A DNA stretch of 64,000 bases, taken from positions 3,485,001 through 3,549,000 of the forward strand of contig NZ_CP039690.1 in assembly GCF_005144885.1 (NCBI RefSeq), read 5' to 3'. The notes beneath the pieces are model-generated. The model saw only the letters and a list, made by a program, of their open reading frames with translations, was not told the DNA's origin and searched no databases. The translations under genes were made by a program, and so were the position numbers. Numbering within the stretch: position 1 is the stretch's first letter; every line of letters begins with the position of its first letter. Shown in pieces: positions 48,121-58,805 of the stretch. The DNA comes from Phreatobacter stygius. GTDB taxonomy: Bacteria; Pseudomonadota; Alphaproteobacteria; Rhizobiales; Phreatobacteraceae.

Positions 48121-49136
48121 TGCTTTTCGATACCCGCGATGGTTGCCGCCTGCATCCATTTGGCTGCTTCCTCGCGGACCCGGGCGCTCAGTTCTTCCGG
48201 CGAGGACGGCGCGACCTGCATGCCGAGCGCAGCGGTCAGGGCATTCTGCAATTCCGGCGACTTGGCCGCTTCGCGCACGGCGGCATTGAGTTTGGTCACC
48301 ACCTCGGCCGGCACGTTGGCCGGGGTGAACATGGCGAACCAGGCAATCAGCTCATAACCCTTGAGGCCGGCGGCCTCGTCGACCGTCGGCAGGTCCGGCA
48401 TCTGCGGCGAACGGGTCGATGAGGTGACGGCCAGCGCCCGGACCGTGTTGGCGCGCACCTGCGGCAGCATCACGCCGAGATCGGCGGTGAACAGCGTCAC
48501 CCGGTTGGCGATCAGGTCCTGCATGGCGGTCGGGCCCTGGCGATAGGGCACATGGGTCATCTTGATGCCGGTCATGGCCAGCAGCATTTCCGTGGAGACG
48601 CGCTGGGAGGCCGAGGCGGACGCAAAGGTCAGGTCGTTGCGGGTCTTGGCCAGCGCGATCAGCTCGGCGAGCGTCCTGACCGGAACCGCGTTGGACACCG
48701 CGACGATCAGCGGCACCGAACAGAGGAACGACACAGGCTGGAAATCCCGGTGCATGTCGAACGGTACGTTGTTGAACAGGGCGGGCGCCGCCGCATTGGT
48801 CGAATTGGTGCCGATCAGGATGGTGTAGCCGTCGGCCTGCGCCTTGGCGACCGCATCGGCACCGATCATGCCATTGGCGCCCGGCCGGTTCTCGATGACG
48901 ATCGACTGGCCGAGCAGCAGGCTCATCCGGTCGCCGAAGGTGCGTGCGACGATGTCGGTGGCGCTGCCGGCGGCGAAGGGCACGATCGCGCGGATCGGCC
49001 GGTTCGGATAGTTCTGCGCAGCGACGGGGCCTGCCGTGACAAGCGCGCCGAATGCCGCCAGCGCGCCGACCAGCGCCAGTGATTTGACCAGCATCAAGCT
49101 GCCGAACGCCCGCGCCTTGCCCGTTGCCCTGTTCAT
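48117..49136 (-). CDS. Bug/TctC-type solute-binding protein
   Basis: A 339-residue periplasmic receptor of the Bug (tripartite tricarboxylate transporter) family. The signal peptide is at about residues 15-41 (AGPVAAQ), followed by the signature YPNRPIRAIVPFAAGSATDI and QSIVIENRPGANGMIGADAV. It would bind a carboxylate. No tctA/tctB membrane genes are in the window, so it is an orphan receptor. The start is at 49136 or the later ATG at residue 15. It is coupled to a GNAT gene. Confidence 0.9.
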   Translation of the reverse strand: MNRATGKARAFGSLMLVKSLALVGALAAFGALVTAGPVAAQNYPNRPIRAIVPFAAGSATDIVARTFGDRMSLLLGQSIVIENRPGANGMIGADAVAKAQADGYTILIGTNSTNAAAPALFNNVPFDMHRDFQPVSFLCSVPLIVAVSNAVPVRTLAELIALAKTRNDLTFASASASQRVSTEMLLAMTGIKMTHVPYRQGPTAMQDLIANRVTLFTADLGVMLPQVRANTVRALAVTSSTRSPQMPDLPTVDEAAGLKGYELIAWFAMFTPANVPAEVVTKLNAAVREAAKSPELQNALTAALGMQVAPSSPEELSARVREEAAKWMQAATIAGIEKQ

Positions 49137-49380
49137 GTGAAACCTCCCGTGATCATGCCGTCGGGCGACTGCTGCGCCCGTTGCCGTTGAGGGCGGACCC
49201 TAGCCCGGATTTTTCGCATCGACCATGGCCTGTATGGCTGTCGCCGGGGCCACGGCGAGATGGCGTTGTTTCCCGGTCACGGTCGATGGCCATATGCGCT
49301 TGGCAAGGCGCGAGGTTCTTGGCCGGATCGCGCGGCTCGCCTAAATCTCGGCCGATCGAAACGCTTCCCCGGAAACGCCC

Positions 49381-49809
49381 ATGCGCCGCGCCGCCCTCGT
49401 CCTTGTCGCCGTCCTCACCGCTGCGCCGGCCCTGGCCCAGGGCGCCGAGCAATTTGTCGGGCGCTGGGGTTTCGTCTCCTATTGGAACGATGCCGACCGG
49501 GCGAAGTCGATCGCCGGCGCGCGCGGCTCCTGCGGCCATCCCTATGTGATCGCGCGAGGGCCGAACGGCGGCGCCATGATGCATGCCGCCGATGCCGCGG
49601 CGCCCAGCGAATTGCGGCTCGTCTCGGCCAATGGCAAGACCTATCTGGTGCCGCCGGGCACCGTCGAACCCGGCAACCGCGCCAATCGCGAACTGATCGT
49701 CGTCGACGCCAATACCTTCATCACCCGCTACACCCATGACGAAGCGCATGGCCGCTACGGCATGATGGTCTATGCCCGTTGCGGCGGCGGCGGCGCGAAC
49801 CGCCGGTAG
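49381..49809 (+). CDS. Secreted conserved hypothetical protein
   Basis: A 142-residue protein with a signal peptide (MRRAALVLVAVLTAAPALA|Q) and a small mature domain (EQFVGRWGFVSYWNDADRAK, ELIVVDANTFITRYTHDEAH) with two cysteines (about C52 and C135). I have seen similar short periplasmic proteins in Hyphomicrobiales, without known function. The 244 bases upstream (49137-49380) show nothing beyond promoter space shared with the divergent Bug gene. Confidence 0.7.
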   Translation: MRRAALVLVAVLTAAPALAQGAEQFVGRWGFVSYWNDADRAKSIAGARGSCGHPYVIARGPNGGAMMHAADAAAPSELRLVSANGKTYLVPPGTVEPGNRANRELIVVDANTFITRYTHDEAHGRYGMMVYARCGGGGANRR

Positions 49810-49900
49810 CGGCGCGCCGTCCGGATCATCGATCAGGCCCTGTCAATCGGCCGGAGGCAGGCTAAGCTTCTCGCTGAGATACTCACCGGAGACGACCGCC

Positions 49901-50527
49901 GTGATCCTGATCGGCCAATATGATTCGCCTTTCGTCCGGCGCGTTGCGATTGCGCTCAGCCTCTATGGCCTGGCTTTCGAGCATCGCCCCTGGTCGGTGT
50001 TCAGCGACTCAGACGAGGTTGCCCGTTACAACCCGCTGATCCGGGTGCCGGCGCTGATCCTCGACGACGGCGAAGTGCTGATCGAAAGCGCCGCGATCCT
50101 CGACTATCTCGATGAACTCGTCGGCCCGTCCAGGGCGCTGATCGCCGAGAGCGGCCCGGCCCGGCGCCACGCCTTGAAGATCTGCGCGCTGGCCGCCGGG
50201 CTCGGCGAAAAGGCCGGCAGCCTCACCTATGAGCGGGTGCTGCACCAGCAGATATCGCAGGTCTGGGTTGATCGCCTGGAAATGCAGATCCGCGGCGTCC
50301 TGGATGTGCTCGAAGCCAAGCGGGCGATCCGGGCGACGCCGTTCTGGTTCGGAGACACCATTGGACACGCCGATATTGCGGTCGCCTGTGTTCTCAGGGG
50401 CACTGGTGAGGCCCATCCCGGCCTGTTCGACGATCAGCGTTGGCCGGCGCTCGCCGGACACGCCGCGCGCTGTGAGGCCCTGGCGCCGTTCCGGGCGATC
50501 GCCCAGCCATTCCTGCCGCCGTCCTGA
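49901..50527 (+). CDS. Glutathione S-transferase, Ser-type
   Basis: A 208-residue GST: VILIGQYDSPFVRRVAIALS with the probable catalytic Ser9, NPLIRVPALILDDGEVLIES (cis-Pro and glutathione loop) and an alpha-helical C-terminal domain ending FRAIAQPFLP. The start is GTG at 49901, with a GGAG 9 bases upstream; the open frame upstream is not family-like. The substrate is unknown. It lies upstream of an MFS gene on the same strand, about 100 bases apart. Confidence 0.87.
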   Translation: MILIGQYDSPFVRRVAIALSLYGLAFEHRPWSVFSDSDEVARYNPLIRVPALILDDGEVLIESAAILDYLDELVGPSRALIAESGPARRHALKICALAAGLGEKAGSLTYERVLHQQISQVWVDRLEMQIRGVLDVLEAKRAIRATPFWFGDTIGHADIAVACVLRGTGEAHPGLFDDQRWPALAGHAARCEALAPFRAIAQPFLPPS

Positions 50528-50628
50528 CCGGGCCGGCGGCGGTCTTGCCGAGCGCGCGGCGCAGCCGGCCTCTGCCGAAACGGCGATGTCTAAGCTGAGC
50601 CGGCTCGGCTAGGTTGCGCCAGCTCGCC

Positions 50629-51831
50629 ATGCCCATCTCCTCAGCTTTCATCATCGTCGCTCTCGGCATCACCCAGATCATTTCCTGGGGCACCATCGTC
50701 TACGCCATATCCGTGCTGTCGAAGCCGATGGCGGCGGAGCTCGGCTGGAGCCAGACCTTCATCTTCCTAGGCTTCTCGATATCGCTGCTGGTCGGCGGCC
50801 TGGTGGCAAAGCCGGCGGCGCGCTTCCTCGAAAAGCGTGGCGGCCGCGTGACCATGACCATGGGGTCGGTGGTGGCGGCATTGGGCCTTGCCCTGCTCTC
50901 GCAGGTGACAGAGGCGACCGTCTATGCCGCCGCCTGGATCGTCCTTGGCCTTGCGTCGCGTCTGACCCTTTATGACGCAGCCTTCGCGACCCTGGTCGAG
51001 ATTCACGGCACCGCCGCGCGGCGGCCGATCAGCGTGCTGGCCTTGTTCGGCGGCCTTGCGTCGACGGTCTATTGGCCGATCTGCCATTATGTGAACGAGG
51101 CCTATGGCTGGCGCGTCGCCTGGATCGTCTGCGCCCTGTCGGTCCTGGTCCTCTGCACGCCGCTGCATCTGGCGCTGCCGAAGAAGAGCGCGACGTCGAA
51201 TCCGCGGAACGGCCTGAACGGCAATGGTGTGGATCCGGAACCGCTGGTGCCGGCCTCGCGGCGCGCCTCCGCGATCCTGCTTCTGGCCATTGCGCTTGCC
51301 TGCAATTCCTTCGTCACGGTGGCGCTCAATGCCCATTTCATTCCGGCCGTGGTGATGCTCGGCGCCTCCGCCGCCACCGCCGTCTGGATCGCCTCGATCC
51401 GGGGGGTGTTCCAGACGCTCGGCCGGCTCGCCGAAATGATCTTCGGGCAGAATCTAAATCCGTTCGCCTTCGCCATGCTGTCGACCGGCATCCTGGTGCT
51501 GGCCTTTGCGCCGCTGGCCGGCGGCGGCGCCTCGACGCCGGCGCTGCTCGCCTTCTCGATCCTGTTCGGCATTTCCATTGGCCTGGTCACCATCGTGCGC
51601 GGCGCCGTGCCGCTGGTGCTGTTCGGCAAGCACGGTTATGCCAGCGTGCTCGCGACCATCGCGACGCCCGGCCTGGTGGTCACCGCGGTGGCGCCGACGG
51701 CCTATGCCTTCGTTCTCGATACGATTGGCCCCGGCTGGGGTTTCGTCATTCTGTTCGTCATCGCGCTCGCATCATTTGCCGCGACATCAGCGCTTGCGTG
51801 GCGGTTCCGCGCGCGTCCAAATCTCCCATAG
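50629..51831 (+). CDS. MFS transporter
   Basis: A 400-residue 12-segment major facilitator (AFIIVALGITQIISWGTIVY, then AELGWSQTFIFLGFSISLLV; RFLEKRGGRVTM in the 2-3 loop). It resembles the uncharacterised MFS group whose members begin ITQIxxWGT. A hydrophilic central loop lies at about residues 185-210 (KKSATSNPRNGLNGNGVDPE). The ATG at 50629 is used, with a TTG 15 bases upstream as alternative. The substrate is unknown. It is followed 85 bases later by copD. Confidence 0.82.
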   Translation: MPISSAFIIVALGITQIISWGTIVYAISVLSKPMAAELGWSQTFIFLGFSISLLVGGLVAKPAARFLEKRGGRVTMTMGSVVAALGLALLSQVTEATVYAAAWIVLGLASRLTLYDAAFATLVEIHGTAARRPISVLALFGGLASTVYWPICHYVNEAYGWRVAWIVCALSVLVLCTPLHLALPKKSATSNPRNGLNGNGVDPEPLVPASRRASAILLLAIALACNSFVTVALNAHFIPAVVMLGASAATAVWIASIRGVFQTLGRLAEMIFGQNLNPFAFAMLSTGILVLAFAPLAGGGASTPALLAFSILFGISIGLVTIVRGAVPLVLFGKHGYASVLATIATPGLVVTAVAPTAYAFVLDTIGPGWGFVILFVIALASFAATSALAWRFRARPNLP

Positions 51832-51916
51832 CCGGCGATGACCGTAGCCCGAGCGGCAAATTCGGGCTAGCTGAACCGTCAGGCGGACGGCAAGGCGGAT
51901 TCGCGGAGAGGCCGGC

Positions 51917-52828
51917 ATGATCCTGGAGTTCTGGCAAGGCTCGGGCGACCTTTGGAACGCGCTTACCGTGCTTCTGCGCGCCGCCGGTTATGCCGGCACG
52001 CTGGGGGCTGCCGGCGTTGCCCTGTTTCTGCTGTTCATGAGCGGCGAGCTCACCGCCGACGAAGCGACCGCGGCACGCCGCTGGCTTGCCGTGCTGGTGC
52101 TGGCCGGCCTCCTCGCCAGCCTCGCCGCCTGGCCGATGCGCGCCTTGAGCCTGTCCCGCATGCCCGAGGCGGCGTTCCGCTTCGAGATCTATTCCGGCAT
52201 TGCCCGCTCGCGTTTCGGCGACGCTGGCCTGCTGCGGCTCGTCGGCCTGGTCCTGGTTCTTTTCGCCCTGGTGCGCCGCACCTGGGGCGCCGGCATCGGC
52301 GCCATCGGGGCCGTGGTGATCGCCGCGAGCTATGTCGCCATCGGCCATACCACCCAATATCGTCCGCGCCAGGAGCTGGCCGCGCTGACCGTCCTGCATC
52401 TGACCGCCGTCGCCTTCTGGTTCGGCAGCCTGTTCCCCTTGCGCAACATCACGCTGCGCCGGGATCCGCGCTCGGCGGCCGAGACCCTGGCGGTCTGGTC
52501 GCGGTATGCGACAGTCTTCGTCATCCTGGTTGCCGCCACCGGTCTGGTCGTCGCCTGGTATCTTGTTGGCGCGGCCCGCAACCTGACCGGCTCCTGGTTC
52601 GGCTGGGCGCTGATCGCCAAGCTCGCCCTGGTGGCGTTGATCCTGCTTTCGGCCTTCGGCGCGCGCTTCCGCCATGCCAGGCTGATGCTGCGCGGCGACG
52701 TCCTGGCGGCCTCCGCCATGCGCCGCTCGCTCGGCCGGCAGATCGTCATTGCCGTGCTGGTCTTTTATGCAACCGCCGAACTCGTCTCGGTCAACCCGAT
52801 CGATTACGGCCATCGCCTGCCCGGCTGA
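51917..52828 (+). CDS. copD: CopD-family copper resistance membrane protein
   Basis: A 303-residue membrane protein with about 8 segments and the CopD pattern: HTTQYRPRQELAALTVLHLT, AFWFGSLFPLRNITLRR, LVVAWYLVGAARNLTGSWFG, WALIAKLALVALILLSAFGA. CopD is thought to carry copper across the inner membrane. No copC or copA/B gene is adjacent, so the function is inferred. The ATG at 51917 follows GGAGAGGCC. It is convergent with the DeoR gene. Confidence 0.87.
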   Translation: MILEFWQGSGDLWNALTVLLRAAGYAGTLGAAGVALFLLFMSGELTADEATAARRWLAVLVLAGLLASLAAWPMRALSLSRMPEAAFRFEIYSGIARSRFGDAGLLRLVGLVLVLFALVRRTWGAGIGAIGAVVIAASYVAIGHTTQYRPRQELAALTVLHLTAVAFWFGSLFPLRNITLRRDPRSAAETLAVWSRYATVFVILVAATGLVVAWYLVGAARNLTGSWFGWALIAKLALVALILLSAFGARFRHARLMLRGDVLAASAMRRSLGRQIVIAVLVFYATAELVSVNPIDYGHRLPG

Positions 52829-52840
52829 CCGCCGCCCGTC

Positions 52841-53605
52841 TCAGGCGACCAGCATGTCGAAGCCGCGGTCCGAAACCGCCTGGCTCAACTGCCGGCTCGG
52901 CGCGATGTCGACGATGATGCCGGTCGCATTGTCGACACCGGTGATGCGCACTGGCGTCTGGCGCTCGAATTTCGATGAATCGACCATGAAATAGGCCCGT
53001 TTCGCCACGGCGATCATGCGCTGGCGCTGCTCCGCCCAGAGCCTGGAGAAATCGGTCGGCTGGCCGTCGGCAGCGAGGCCTCCCGCGGCGACGAAGGCGA
53101 TGTCGACGCGATAGTTCCTGAGCATGTCCATGGTGTCGATGCCGACGGAACCTTCGTCGGCGGCATCGATCTCGCCGCCCAGCACGATCACCCGAAAGCT
53201 TGGCACCCGGGCCAAGAGCAGCGCATTGGCCAACCCATTGGTGATGACGGTCAGCCGGCTCTTCGATGTCAGCGCCTCGGCGACCAGCAGCGCGGTGGTC
53301 CCGGAATCGAGCAGCACCACCATGTCGTCTTCGACCAGTGCCGCCGCGGCCCTGGCGATCGCGGCCTTGCCGGCCGTATTGTCGGCCTGGCGCTGGGCCA
53401 GGCTCGGCTCGACGCCGAGCCTGCGGGTGGCGCCGCCGTGAACCACGTCGAGCTCGCGGCGATCGGCCAAGAGCTTCAGGTCGCGCCGGATCGTTTCACG
53501 CGACACGCCGAGTTCGCTGGCGAGTTCTCCGACGGTGGCAGAGCCGGTGATTTCGATCCGTTCGCGGATGCGGTCGTGGCGGTTCACGGCGAGCGGTCTG
53601 GCCAT
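52841..53605 (-). CDS. DeoR/GlpR-family regulator
   Basis: A 254-residue DeoR-type regulator with an N-terminal HTH (residues 5-57: RHDRIRERIEITGSATVGEL, LGVSRETIRRDLKLLADR) and a sugar-phosphate-sensing C-terminal domain (VVLLDSGTTALLVAEAL, VDIAFVAAGGL, AYFMVDSSKFE). Its target is unknown; no sugar operon is adjacent. The ATG at 53605 is used. The start region faces rppH, about 60 bases away. Confidence 0.88.
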   Translation of the reverse strand: MARPLAVNRHDRIRERIEITGSATVGELASELGVSRETIRRDLKLLADRRELDVVHGGATRRLGVEPSLAQRQADNTAGKAAIARAAAALVEDDMVVLLDSGTTALLVAEALTSKSRLTVITNGLANALLLARVPSFRVIVLGGEIDAADEGSVGIDTMDMLRNYRVDIAFVAAGGLAADGQPTDFSRLWAEQRQRMIAVAKRAYFMVDSSKFERQTPVRITGVDNATGIIVDIAPSRQLSQAVSDRGFDMLVA

Positions 53606-53663
53606 ATGCAATGCGTTCCGGGTATGCGATGCGAATGAGGAGATAGTTGGTCGCGGCCGTGTG

Positions 53664-54200
53664 ATGGGGTCCTTCGGGAGTGTACGGATGTGCGGTGGTG
53701 ACGCAACCTACCGGCCGAATGTCGGCATTGCGTTATTCGATGTTCGCGGCCGGGTCTTGATCGCCCGGCGCACCAGCGATGACGGGCCGGAAGTGATCGC
53801 CGCCGGCTTCGAATGGCAGATGCCGCAAGGCGGCGTCGAGCCCGGCGAGGACATCGAGGCGGCGGCGCGCCGGGAGCTTGCCGAGGAGACCGGCGTCACC
53901 AGCACGGTGCTCATCGGCATGCTCCCGGAACAGCTCAGCTATGATTGGCCACCCTATCACGGTCCGCCGCATCGGCTCGACCGCTGGCGCGGCCAGCGGC
54001 AGAGCTGGCTCGCTTTTCGCTTCACCGGAACCGACCAGGACATCGACCTGTCGCATGCCGCGCCTGGCGAGCCGCCGGAATTCGATTTGTGGCGTTGGGA
54101 GAGGCTCGAGCGTCTGCCAGACCTGGTCGTGCCCTACAAGCGCGCCATCTATGCGCGGCTGGCAGCCGAATTCGCCGTCTTTGCCGCGCGGCGCGCGTGA
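53664..54200 (+). CDS. rppH: RNA pyrophosphohydrolase (Nudix)
   Basis: A 178-residue Nudix hydrolase of the RppH/ApaH-like plant IalA type. It removes pyrophosphate from 5'-triphosphate mRNA and may act on Ap4A. YRPNVGIALFDVRGRVLIAR, EWQMPQGGVEPGED and the Nudix box (56-78, with RELAEETG) are intact, followed by QLSYDWPPYHG and RGQRQSWLAFRF, the RppH signatures. The ATG 53664 is one of several possible starts (also 53688). Monocistronic. Confidence 0.9.
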   Translation: MGSFGSVRMCGGDATYRPNVGIALFDVRGRVLIARRTSDDGPEVIAAGFEWQMPQGGVEPGEDIEAAARRELAEETGVTSTVLIGMLPEQLSYDWPPYHGPPHRLDRWRGQRQSWLAFRFTGTDQDIDLSHAAPGEPPEFDLWRWERLERLPDLVVPYKRAIYARLAAEFAVFAARRA

Positions 54201-54347
54201 CGCCGCGGCGCCATTGCCGGCCGGCGGGGCTCGCCGGCGGGATCCGGTGACGGTCATGGCATCATGCTGCAATTCATCATCTTAAGGTCATGATGCGCCA
54301 CGATGGTCCCCGCCAAGAATCGCCATCCAGACCGGAAACCCGCTGCC

Positions 54348-55988
<1,641 letters not shown>

Positions 55989-56057
55989 ATGTTCAGTCCT
56001 GGCATGTGACGGTGCACCCCTGTCGCGAGCATCAAGGGATGCGCTATGGGCCAGGTT

Positions 56058-57704
56058 CTAAGCCGCCGGTCCGACGACGACCGGCGTATAGTCCTGGAAC
56101 CAGTTGCGCGCCTGCACGAAGCCCTTGACCCGCGGGCTCAGGCCGCGTGGGTTCAGGTCGTGGACGACGAACAGCGCGGCCGCATCGTCGACCAGCAATT
56201 CATGCAGCCGGGCCATGGCCGCGTCCTGCGCCGGCTGGTCGACCGCCTCGCGCATGACCTTGATCTGCTGATCCACCGCCGGATTGTTGTACCAGCCCCA
56301 GTTGTTGCCGCGCGGCGCGGTCAGGCCACTGTCATAGATCGTCCAGCCGGCGGTCGGCTCGATCGACGGAATGGCGATATTGATGGCATGCACCCCGCGT
56401 TGCTGGTCGCTCCGTGTGCCGCCGCGCAGCATGTTGATGATGGTGGTGAAATCGACCACCTCGAAGGTGACGTCGATGAACACGTCCTTGAGGTTCTCCT
56501 GCATCATCTCGTTCATCGGCATGGGCACCATCTGGCCACCGCCGCCGGACGCGATGACGACCTTCACGGCCAGCCGCCTGGCCGGTCCATAGCCGGCTTC
56601 GCCCATCAGCTTCCGGGCCGCGTCGACGTCGTAGCGGATGTCGAAACCAGGCTTGCCGAACCACGGTTCGCCGGCCAGCACATTGCCTTTGGCGGCCTGA
56701 GCCGTGCCGGAGAGAAGCTGCACCATGCCCTCCCGGTCGATCGCCAGATTGGCCGCCTTGCGCACGCGGACATCGGCAAAGGGCGTGCCCGGATTGACGT
56801 TGAGCCGCCAGGCCCAGATATGCGGATAGGAGTTCTGGACGACCGCCATGCCGGCGGCCTTGAGCGAGGGGATCGCGTCGGGTGGCAACGTCTCGGCAAT
56901 GTCGATCGTGCCGGCGCGGAGTGCCGCGATCCGGGCATTGCCGTCCGGAATCGGGATCAGCACGGTGCGTGGGGTCTTGGGCACGCGCTTGCTGTCCCAA
57001 TAGGCGCCGTTGGCTTCCAGTTCGGTGCGCTCGCGCGGTGTCACCGAGACCACCTTGTAAGGCCCGGTGCCGGCCGGGTTCACAGCGAATTTCTGCCAGT
57101 CGCCGCCGAGCTCCGTGAGCCGCGCCGGGCTGACGAACCAGAGATAGGCGAGCTGGAACGGGAAGGCACCATCGACGAACTGGGTTGATATGGCGATGCT
57201 GCTGTCGTCGATCTTCTCGTAGCTTGCCAGCGACGACAGGCGGGACCGGATCAGGCCGGAGCGCGGCGCGTGATATTGCGGCGCGTCCTGCTTGAACACC
57301 GAATCCAGATTCCAGATCGCCGCCTCGACATCGAACGGCGTGCCGTCATGGAATTTGACGCCCTGGCGCAGGGTCAGGATCCAGCGCTTCTTGTCGGTCG
57401 GATCGACGCGCCAGCTCTCGGCGAGACCCGGCGTCAGCCGCGACAGTTCGTCGGCCTTCGTCATGTCCCAGTTGATCAGCGCATCGAACACCATGTAGCC
57501 GCCGAAGCGGACACCCTCGAAGCCGCCCTCCGGCCCACCCCACATGCGCGGGACGTCGGACAGCGAAATGCCGATGCGCAGTGGCTGCCCGCCGGTCTGG
57601 CTCGCCGCCGGACCGGTCATGGCAGCGCCGCCGGCAAGAGCCGCCGCGCCCTGCAGGACGACGCGGCGGGTGAAGGTGAGGTGGCTGGGAGTGAGGCGGG
57701 ACAC
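56058..57704 (-). CDS. ABC transporter solute-binding protein, family 5 (peptide/oligomer type)
   Basis: A 548-residue periplasmic receptor of the SBP_bac_5 family. The Tat-type signal (FTRRVVLQGAAALAGGAAM) has its twin Arg at residues 13-14. The family signatures are LTPGLAESWRVDPTDKKRWI, LRQGVKFHDGTPFDVEAAIW and AVNPAGTGPYKVVSVTPR. It would bind a peptide, amine or sugar-like solute. No permease or ATPase genes are nearby, so it is an orphan receptor. The GTG at 57704 follows GGAGG by 6 bases, which decides the start. Confidence 0.88.
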   Translation of the reverse strand: MSRLTPSHLTFTRRVVLQGAAALAGGAAMTGPAASQTGGQPLRIGISLSDVPRMWGGPEGGFEGVRFGGYMVFDALINWDMTKADELSRLTPGLAESWRVDPTDKKRWILTLRQGVKFHDGTPFDVEAAIWNLDSVFKQDAPQYHAPRSGLIRSRLSSLASYEKIDDSSIAISTQFVDGAFPFQLAYLWFVSPARLTELGGDWQKFAVNPAGTGPYKVVSVTPRERTELEANGAYWDSKRVPKTPRTVLIPIPDGNARIAALRAGTIDIAETLPPDAIPSLKAAGMAVVQNSYPHIWAWRLNVNPGTPFADVRVRKAANLAIDREGMVQLLSGTAQAAKGNVLAGEPWFGKPGFDIRYDVDAARKLMGEAGYGPARRLAVKVVIASGGGGQMVPMPMNEMMQENLKDVFIDVTFEVVDFTTIINMLRGGTRSDQQRGVHAINIAIPSIEPTAGWTIYDSGLTAPRGNNWGWYNNPAVDQQIKVMREAVDQPAQDAAMARLHELLVDDAAALFVVHDLNPRGLSPRVKGFVQARNWFQDYTPVVVGPAA

Positions 57705-57908
57705 GGCAAACCTCCGGAGTGGGCCTGCCGGAAAGGTTCCAAGTTCCGTGCCAGATCGTCGGCGAGAGCTAACGTCATGAAATAAGGCGAATAACCGCAC
57801 TGGATCCAGGTGCTCGGTCTGTATGCAATCGGGCGATCCTGCCTGAAGCCAAGGCAGAGCCGCACGTTCGGCGGGCAGATTCGGCCGGCACGGCAGCGCC
57901 GCCTTGGC

Positions 57909-58685
57909 TCAGTCGACCTTGAAATTGGTCGGCCGCAGCGCCGGCGGCGCCGGCGGCGAGACATGGTTGCGTGCCCAGAAGCTGTTGAAGAAGGGCAGCT
58001 TGGCCGTGACCTCGCCGCGGGTCACCGGCCTCAGCCGCGAGACCGTCTCGACCCACAGCACGACGGTCGCGCCTGATGTCCCCAGCACGGCGTCGGGATG
58101 GTGGATCGGCACCTCCGCCCAGGCGCCCGGGCCGTCGCGGTCCGGCTGGAAGTTGCGCCGGTCGGCGAGGAAGATCACATCCGGCTGAAGCGGGTGCTCT
58201 TCCCGCCCGTCGACCTCGGTCACCGCGGAGCTGAACTCATGGCGCCGCGACTGGGCCGCGACGTGGATCAGGCCGGTCTCGATCGGCTCGCGCAGGTCGC
58301 CGCCCATCGCGGCGATGACCTGCCGGATGAGCCAGTCCGGCGACGGGTTTCGAAGGGGGGTGATGAGCATGGCCACCGCCGCCCGCGCGCCGAGCGTCAG
58401 GACGACCGCTTCTCCGCGCAGCGAGGCATGGTTGGCATTGAGAATAGCGAGGCCATTGCGCGATTTGAGCTCGACCACATTCGATGCCGAACGGGTGACG
58501 CCGTTGATAGTGACGTCCATGCCGATGCGCACGCGTGCCGTTTGGGTCGGGAACAGGACCCAGGCATAAAGGGCATAACCGATCAGGCCGAGCACCGTCG
58601 CGGCCCGCACCCAAGGCATCCGCCAGGCGAGGCGCAGGTTTTCGATCGACGTGTTCAAGTCCCTGATGATCGGCTTGAGCACCAT
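57909..58685 (-). CDS. Membrane-anchored hypothetical protein
   Basis: A 258-residue protein: a short cytoplasmic lead, one membrane segment at about residues 28-46 (AATVLGLIGYALYAWVLF) and a large extracytoplasmic domain with no recognised family. It ends in a Pro-rich tail (NHVSPPAPPALRPTNF). Similar genes of unknown function occur in related bacteria. The gap to the receptor gene downstream (57705-57908) shows nothing clear. Confidence 0.65.
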   Translation of the reverse strand: MVLKPIIRDLNTSIENLRLAWRMPWVRAATVLGLIGYALYAWVLFPTQTARVRIGMDVTINGVTRSASNVVELKSRNGLAILNANHASLRGEAVVLTLGARAAVAMLITPLRNPSPDWLIRQVIAAMGGDLREPIETGLIHVAAQSRRHEFSSAVTEVDGREEHPLQPDVIFLADRRNFQPDRDGPGAWAEVPIHHPDAVLGTSGATVVLWVETVSRLRPVTRGEVTAKLPFFNSFWARNHVSPPAPPALRPTNFKVD

Positions 58686-58805
58686 GCCGTGTCCTGATCG
58701 GTAAGCCTCCTGTGCTCTAGTCTACATGACGCCGGCCGGGCCAGCGAACAGGCCGCGAGACCGAATGCCGCAGGACGCCGCGTCGTTGCTGGCGGCGGCC
58801 CTGGT